NCBI GenBank assembly: GCA_034359265.1
Contig: CP136890.1
Span: forward strand, 28,934,501 to 28,998,500
DNA length: 64,000 nt
Reading direction: 5' to 3'
DNA from: Canna indica
Taxonomy: Eukaryota; Streptophyta; Magnoliopsida; Zingiberales; Cannaceae
Shown here: one piece after another, positions 59,601 through 64,000 of the stretch
How positions within the stretch are numbered: the first letter of the stretch is position 1
Layout: each line of letters begins with the position of its first letter
Position numbers and translations under genes: made by a program
The notes under the pieces: generated by a model
What the model saw: only the letters and a program-made list of their open reading frames with translations
Databases searched by the model: none
Told to the model about the DNA's origin: nothing

Positions 59601-62600
59601 CTACGTAGACACTCTTATGTGAGTAGTAGTAGCAGAATCTATTCACCAAGTGTCTATGAGTACAAAAGTTAAATTAACTTCAGAACAAACAAGAGTGAAA
59701 AGTGTATCATTCTTAGCATTGCAAACGTGATACTTGGTACAATCCCTCTTTACGTGCCCACTAATCGTGCAAAATAAGTAGGTCGAGCCCTTAGCCTGAT
59801 CCTTTTTTCTTTTTCTTTTATGAAGCACCTGCAGCTTCCTTAGCCTTAGGCATTCTTTTGCCCTTGTCGTTAGAGGCTAAAGTCGAAGAGCACTTTAAGT
59901 TTTATCTTGCTTCAGCCTCTTTTCCTCTTTGCACACAGTGAGAGATAAGGAAGATCTCATTCGACTTTAGCCTCTAAAGACAAGGGCAAAAAATGCCTAA
60001 GGCTAAGAAAGTTGCAGGTGCTTCACAAAAGAAAAAGCGAAAGGATTAGGCTAAAAGCTCGACCTACTTATTTTGCATAACTAGTGGGCATGTAAAAAAG
60101 GATTGTACCAAGTATCACGCTTGGCGTGCTAATAATGATACATTTCTCACTTTGATTTGTTCTGAAGTTAATTTAATTTCTATACCAATAGACACTTGGT
60201 GAATAGATTCTGGTGATACTAAGAGTGTCTATGCAGGGTTGCCTGAGCTATCGAATGCCAAGTGATATTGAAAAATTCATCTATATGGGTGATGACAAAG
60301 GTTATTACTTAGAACCGATAGTTATTTGGACTTAAAAGAGAGATTTGTAGTACCAACTTTTAGACGGAATTTGATTTCTATTTTTACAAATCTAATTATT
60401 CTTGTTCATTTGAAAATAAAAAAATTTAGTCTTTCTCTTGGTTCAAATATTGTTAGTACCAGATCTTTATCTTATCATGATAATCATTATATGTTTGATA
60501 TAATAATAAAAAATTACATATCAGTAAAGGTTGTACGAAGCGAAAATTAACTGATGAGAATTCCGTCATTTTATGGCACAAACGATTAAGGTATACATCT
60601 AACCAAATGATAAAGAGACTTGTGTCGGATGAGATTATTGATTTCCCTTATGTAACAAACTTTGAGATATGTATTTAGTGCGTAAAGGGGAAACAAACAA
60701 ACATTAGGAGATGAGGTACTAAACGAAATTTTGATGTCTTAGAACTAATTCATACGGATATTTGTGAACCTTTCCCTACGGCTTCATTGAATGGTCAACA
60801 ATACTTTATTACATTCGTACACTACTCCAGATATGGGTACCTGTATCTAATCAATGAAAAGTCTCAAGCACTGAACTTGTTCAAGTCCTTTACACTCTTT
60901 GTTTAGACTTTATAAAGAGTTTGGTAATAAATAAAGACTAAATTAATTTTTATAATTTGATTATTGTGCTCTCATTTGTAATAATATATTTTTTGTTCCA
61001 GATATATTTTTTAATTTTATTTTATTTTTTTTATATTCATTAACCCTCCAAAACCTCTCAAAATTGGAGATTTTGGAAATGGGTTCTAGGAGGGGTTTGA
61101 AACCCCTTCTCCCCCTCCCTCCTAAAAAATACCCAATCTAGGTGTTTTGTACCCCTCCAAAACCCTCAATCCAAGCACAATGTTACACTATGTTTGGATA
61201 AATTTGAATAGGGGTTTGGAGGCGGAGGGAGGTTTTGAAATGACTTAAAAAACCTTATTTAGTTAGACTTTATAAGGGGGGTTTGATAATAAATAAAGAC
61301 AAAATTATTTTTTGTAGTTGGACCATTGTTTCTTCATATATAATAATCATAATAATTGGAGTATTTGGATATTTTTCTAATTTAATTTTTTATTATCCTT
61401 ATATTTATTAACCCTCACAAACTCTCCAAAATGAACGTTTTGGAAGTTCTATAAGGGGTTTGAAACACCTCCAAACCCCTTCTTTCCCTTAAAAAATACT
61501 CAAACAAGATGTTTTGAACCCTTCCCAGCACCTCCTTCAAAACCCCTTCAAACCTTCAATCCAAACAAACTGTTAAAGCTGAGGTTGATAATCAGCTTGG
61601 TAAAAAGATTAAGGTTGTCAGATTTGATCACGGTGGTGAGTACTACGACAGATGTCAAATCTTATTTCGAAGTTGATAACATTGAAGTTAAATCTCTTTG
61701 AGGACTTATTAGTCCGTCTGATTCCGATCTCTCTTCCTACACAATTCAGTCAGTTCAAGATCGGTTATAACTGTCATAAAGAAAAGTGACCTCTTGATGA
61801 TCTTATCTCTCACCGTGCAAGAGGAATGGAGACTGAAGCGAGATAAGATTGAAAATGCTCATTTGGTTTTAGCCTCTAAAGACAAGCTAGAAAAGACCTA
61901 AGGCTAAGAAAGTTGCATGTGCTCCACAAAAGGATGAGGTCAAAGGCTCCACTTGCTTATTTTGCAAGACTAATAGGCACGTTAGGAAAGATTGTACCAA
62001 GTATTACGCTTGGCGTGCCAAGAAAGGTACAATTCCTGATCTGGTTTTTTATGAAGTTAATTTAACTTCTGTACCTATAGACACTTGATGGATAGACGAC
62101 TACTCCAGATATAGGTACAAGTATCTAATCAGTGAGAAGTCTTAAACAGTTAACGTGTTCAAGTCCTTTACACTATATTTGGATAAATTTGACTAAGGGA
62201 TTTGGAAGGGGAGGGGTTTGGAAGTTTTGAGATATTTGAAAAATCTTGTTTGGTTAGAATTCGTAAGGGGTTTGGTAATAAATAAAGACTAAATTAATTA
62301 TTAATTTTTATTATTGGACCATTGTGCCCTCATTTATAATATTTTTTGTTTCAATGATATTTTTGTAATTTTACTTTTTATTTTACTTTTATATATTCAT
62401 TAACACTCCCAAACGCTCCAAAATTAGAGGTTTTGGAAATGGATTGTACGAGGGATTTGAAACCCCTCCCCCCTAAAAAACTCAAACAAAGTGTTTTGAA
62501 CCCTTCCAAACACCTCCTCATCCAAACCCCTCAATCCAAACACAATGTTAAAGCTGAGGTTGAAAATCAACTTGGTAAAAGAAGGCTCTCATATTTGACC

Positions 62601-64000
62601 ATGATGGTGAGTACTATGGAAAATATGACGAAATAGACGGACAACGTCTAGGACCTTTTGCTAAGTTCTAGAGGAATGTAGTATCGTCCCATTGTAGACC
62701 ATGCCAAACAGTCCTAGCATGAACAATGTTGCTGAAAGACGAAATATGACTCTTAAGGATATAGTGATGAGCATGATTAATATCCTGAATAGAGTACCAA
62801 CTTAGTGCGAAAAACCCTGTTATGAACTATGGACAGACAATTTTGTTGGGGGCTCTGAAAGGTATAAGGGGTATAAGTTTTATGATCCCATGAAATGCTC
62901 GGTTCTTTAAGGATGTTGAGTTTGGGGGAAGACAAAGTTAAGGAGATTGTCTTTGAAGAGGAATTTGTTCCTCTTCTATGGTTGTTGTTCGACAACAAAT
63001 TGTGAACCACAAGACAGCATTAAAATACTCCCCATTGAGGCTCAAGAGTTCACTCCTGACGAATCTATCGCTGAAGAATAAACTCAACAACCTCAACAAC
63101 TGACGTCATTAAGGAGGTCCACTAGAGAGAGAAGAAGTGCAATTCCGGATGGTTATATTGTATTTCTCCAAAAGCATGAGGTTGACATAGACATGATGGA
63201 AGATGATCTGATCAACTTTTGTCAAGTCATGCAAAGCTCTACCTCATGTCACGGATGAGGAGATAAAGTCTATATAGCATAATGACGTTTGAGATTTTGT
63301 TCCATAATCTAAATGTGTGAAACTCATTGGTTGCAATTAAACTAGAAATTACCCCTAATGGTATTTGTGCAATTAAACCTCATATTTTGAGATGTCTCGA
63401 GTCCATAAAATTAAATTTAATTAGGTCACTTCAATTTTAGGTCTACCAATTCGATAATGATAAATACACGCCGATTGATAATTGTTGACCCAAAAGTTAT
63501 TAAGTAAATAATTTAACAATGCATTGCAATAATATTTATCACATCTCTAGAAGCCATTAACTACCTCAGAAATTGTAAATTAAGCCACATGGCATATAAA
63601 AAATGAAAAGTGTTTTGTCAAATTATGGCCAGAAAGCAATCATCCTGTAATTATTACTAATGCATATACTGGTCTCAATTACCATGTTTCCACATGAAGG
63701 CAAGCAAAACCAATGTATGCTTCAAAGAAAGAAAAACAATATTGCAAGTGCCACAAGTGCCTGGAAACATGTTTTAGTTATGAAAAAGCAAATTCTAATA
63801 TTTTTGCAAACTACATCATTTACCAAAAACAACACACTTCTTGGCAAATCCTCATAATATTTACTATATTACTAACATCCAGGACATCTATTCAAATAAT
63901 CACAAATTAAATGTGTTGAAAAGCTGATGAATGAATACCTTTATCATTTTGAGAAGATAGACTGTTTCTTAAAGCAGATATAGCATTTGAACTTTTATTT
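53648..64000 (-). CDS. PIGV: GPI mannosyltransferase 2 (PIG-V), C-terminal exons
   Basis: Host gene on the minus strand. PIG-V (family GT76) adds the second mannose to the GPI anchor precursor in the ER lumen, using dolichol-phosphate mannose. Exons visible: 53648-53818 (last), 54149-54336, 54554-54619 and, less sure, one ending at 63939 that runs off the window. The last two exons read FIVHLIFMTFTAFFVMHVQ joined to VSTRFLSASPPIYWFASHL, then WGYLIRVYFASYVLLGSLL and end FYPFT; HVQ-TRFL..S.P-YW and the hydrophobic end match the PIG-V C-terminus, with two membrane segments. All junctions are GT-AG and phases agree (1, 1, 0). Upstream exons (ENEVLRIDLEGC; SNAISALRNSLSSQNDK) fall in a variable loop and rest on splice logic. 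If the outer exon is right, the intron 54620-63938 is about 9.3 kb and holds copia G. Confidence 0.78.
54715..55032 (-). repeat. LTR of copia G, left copy
   Basis: About 318 bp; plus-strand ends TGGTTTCGCCC and TAATTTAACA. Matched by 63340-63517. Confidence 0.72.
55033..55513 (-). pseudogene. Copia G RNase H end and 3' untranslated region
   Basis: Minus strand: RMVFREHIAHLDVTSCI (55512-55455) is the last part of the copia polyprotein after TKGLP, followed by untranslated DNA and the purine tract near 55033-55046. Confidence 0.72.
55514..56574. mobile_element. TIR element with TSD GTGGTAA, superfamily uncertain
   Basis: 1061 bp with imperfect terminal repeats CATAGTTGTAAATGGCGC and CTATAGTTTAAAATGACGC (right end, reverse complement), flanked by GTGGTAA (55507-55513 and 56575-56581; an eighth base differs). 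Ends are rich in GGCGCAAG/TGCGCC motifs; the middle (56150-56400) is a purine-rich tract. No transposase. An 8-bp TSD would fit hAT, but I cannot exclude Mutator. It splits the copia G RNase H after TKGLP. Confidence 0.75.
56582..56840 (-). pseudogene. Copia G RNase H
   Basis: Minus strand: KSSSKSKHIDIKFLVVKQR, CIKHIGTTSMSAGPPTKGLP, the standard copia RNase H C-terminus, preceded by CDNKSTVLYFKNNK. Copia proteins usually read DNKSAI here. Joined to integrase sequence at 56840 with RT missing between. Confidence 0.82.
57050..57160 (-). pseudogene. Copia G integrase fragment, left arm
   Basis: Minus strand: KAEVENQLGKRIKAVKSDHG and GEYCGRYDEI, the second catalytic Asp block of copia integrase (SDHGGEY). 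The decayed continuation runs to about 56845. Confidence 0.82.
57161..57535. mobile_element. MITE family M, copy 1 (TTA/TAA target)
   Basis: 375 bp, ends CATTGTGTTTGGATTGAGG and CCAAATATAGTG, TAA on both sides. No coding capacity. Six copies of this family lie in copia G; the target TTA suggests a Tourist-like (PIF/Harbinger) MITE. Confidence 0.85.
57552..58116 (-). pseudogene. Copia G gag and integrase-gag junction, left arm
   Basis: Minus strand: an integrase piece (KAEVENQL..., near 58100) runs straight into the gag C-terminus (YVKSCFKVGG near 58030), then gag with SSYTIQSVQDQL, and the knuckle CLFCKTSRHVKKDCTKYHAW (57720-57660). The CCHC glycine is replaced by serine. Confidence 0.75.
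58117..58551. mobile_element. MITE family M, copy 2
   Basis: About 435 bp; left end degenerate (CTTCTTTGGATTAAGG), right end CAAACACATAGTG followed by TAA. Includes G runs (58160-58190). Confidence 0.75.
58555..58928. mobile_element. MITE family M, copy 3, abutting copy 2
   Basis: 374 bp, CACCATGTTTTGATTGAGG to TCAAAACATAGTG. A single TAA (58552-58554) separates it from copy 2, and TAA follows at 58929. Confidence 0.82.
58990..59948 (-). pseudogene. Copia G gag-integrase, left arm inner part
   Basis: Minus strand: gag end and knuckle YLFCTISGHVKRDCTKYHVC (59780-59720), then protease-linker remains VLIDTW, GAG-pre-integrase and the integrase start (LINTN-type pieces to about 58990). Heavily interrupted. 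59888-59948 is the extra gag stretch that has no partner in the right arm. Confidence 0.72.
59975..60892 (+). pseudogene. Copia G gag-integrase, right arm inner part
   Basis: Plus strand: gag knuckle YLFCITSGHVKKDCTKYHAW (60060-60120), protease start IDTW.IDSGDTKSV (60183-60230), GAG-pre-integrase LWHKRLRYTSNQMIKRLVS (60570-60630) and integrase core with IHTDICEPFP (60750) and HYSRYGYLYLINEKSQAL (60820). Stops and shifts throughout. Interrupted by the MITE pair at 60893. Confidence 0.82.
60893..61182. mobile_element. MITE family M, copy 4 (left part deleted)
   Basis: 290 bp; ends CACTCTTTG and CCAAGCACAATG. Its left ~90 bp are missing compared with copy 3, its partner in the other arm. Confidence 0.78.
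61186..61572. mobile_element. MITE family M, copy 5, abutting copy 4
   Basis: 387 bp, CACTATGTTTGGATAAATTTG to CCAAACAAACTG, TTA on both sides (61183-61185 shared with copy 4; 61573-61575). Confidence 0.85.
61576..62170 (+). pseudogene. Copia G integrase-gag junction and gag, right arm
   Basis: Plus strand: KAEVDNQLGKKIKVVRFDHG, EYYDR, then directly VKSYFEVDNIEVKSL (gag), SSYTIQSVQDRL and the knuckle CLFCKTNRHVRKDCTKYYAW (61950-62010), then IDT and DDYSRYRYKYLISEKS (62095-62145). The integrase-gag join near 61655 is the same as at about 58040 in the left arm. Confidence 0.78.
62171..62547. mobile_element. MITE family M, copy 6
   Basis: 377 bp, CACTATATTTGGATAAATTTG to CCAAACACAATG, flanked by TTA (62168-62170 and 62548-62550). 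Partner of copy 1 in the other arm. Confidence 0.9.
62551..63339 (+). pseudogene. Copia G integrase and RT N-terminus
   Basis: Plus strand: KAEVENQLGKR, KYDEIDGQRLGPFAKF (62552-62670), decayed integrase to about 62845, then CYELWT / VGGSERYKGYKFYDPM (62830-62890), and RRSTRERRSAIPDGYIVFLQ, HEVDIDMMEDDLINF (63110-63215), ending with an RT start KCVKLIGCN at about 63335, where it meets the LTR remnant. Confidence 0.82.
63340..63517 (-). repeat. LTR of copia G, right copy, internally deleted
   Basis: Matches 54740-55032 but skips about 150 bp between two GATGTC copies (54785 and 54918), leaving GATGTCTCGAG at 63397. Abuts RT sequence on its left, so its outer part is truncated. Confidence 0.75.
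63518..63938. other. PIG-V intron sequence
   Basis: AT-rich with T/A tracts and no repeat recognised; reads as ordinary plant intron up to the donor AAAG|GTATTC (minus strand) at 63939/63938. Confidence 0.5.

Larger units (their letters stand above)
56845..59887. repeat. Left arm of a roughly 3-kb inverted repeat
   Basis: Runs as reverse complement of 59960-62845. Contains, from the centre outwards, gag knuckle, integrase, a MITE pair, an integrase-gag junction, a second gag knuckle, one MITE and integrase, in the same order as the right arm. The spacer is 59888-59959. Confidence 0.85.
59960..62845. repeat. Right arm of the inverted repeat
   Basis: Partner of 56845-59887. Both inner ends begin with TTCGACTTTAGCCTCTAA (left arm as reverse complement), and both outer ends lie after integrase near the phrase TATGAACTATGGAC. 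Confidence 0.85.
54715..63517 (-). mobile_element. Rearranged copia element G in a PIG-V intron
   Basis: Direct LTR-like repeats at both ends (54715-55032; 63340-63517). On the minus strand the left one begins TGTTAAATTATT right after a purine tract (CCCAAGTGAGAGAT), so it is the 3' LTR. Inside, minus-strand RNase H and integrase/gag pieces (55440-59948) face plus-strand gag, integrase and RT pieces (59960-63330). The coding parts are of another copia lineage than A-E (CCHC knuckle with GHVKKDCTKYHAW, RT start RRSTRERRSAIPDGY). All are broken. Confidence 0.78.

Noticed and set aside
59888..59959. Spacer of the inverted repeat as a replication origin or recombination site
   Set aside because: It is ordinary gag sequence left unmatched at the centre; no motif supports a special function.

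Overview
This is a repeat-dense stretch of a flowering-plant nuclear genome. LTR retrotransposons with initiator-Met-tRNA primer binding sites, CACTA, hAT-like and PIF/Harbinger-like DNA elements, a TRIM and many solo LTRs fill almost all of it. Only one host gene is recognisable: the C-terminal exons of GPI mannosyltransferase 2 (PIG-V) at the right end, on the minus strand. Species cannot be told from the sequence. All coordinates and alignments were made by eye.

Layout. 1-8893: SIRE/Maximus-type copia element A (5' LTR cut by the window edge), pol-less, carrying a decayed extra ORF whose C-terminus is a heptad-repeat coiled coil, and interrupted by a 2.7-kb solo LTR (family L). 8894-14432: unassigned DNA with a solo copia LTR (9377-10677), a CACTA remnant and a truncated minus-strand family-L LTR. 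14433-32556: copia B, the only one with pol remains, shredded by a solo LTR (17305-19238, itself holding a hAT-like element), by a 4.66-kb CACTA element (19277-23940) placed exactly in the protease active-site codon, by a minus-strand solo LTR (25364-27042) and by the chimeric copia C (27736-32479) inside reverse transcriptase. 32557-about 52700: a minus-strand Tat-type gypsy element D with an antisense ORF. It is interrupted by a TRIM, a PIF-like element, a CACTA element that holds a family-L solo LTR that holds copia E (four layers), and another family-L solo LTR. 53648-64000: PIG-V exons; an intron of about 9.3 kb contains a rearranged copia element G with a roughly 3-kb inverted repeat and six MITE copies.

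How the pieces relate. No operon-like or defence system is present; the order of events is read from who interrupts whom and from target-site duplications (TSDs), which I could identify for most insertions. Nearly all retroelement genes are broken. The one intact mobile-element gene is a five-exon Transposase_24-type gene in the CACTA at 19277-23940, which needs one GC-AG intron to stay in frame.

Most interesting. (1) Family-L LTRs contain arrays of hairpin units whose stem arms change together between units and between insertions (compensatory changes). (2) The inverted duplication inside the PIG-V intron carries the same MITEs and the same integrase-gag fusion junction in both arms. (3) The TRIM LTR carries a plant snRNA-type USE plus TATA arrangement. 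(4) Copia A carries an extra ORF with an apparent splice acceptor directly at its ATG and 21-bp repeats encoding perfect heptads.
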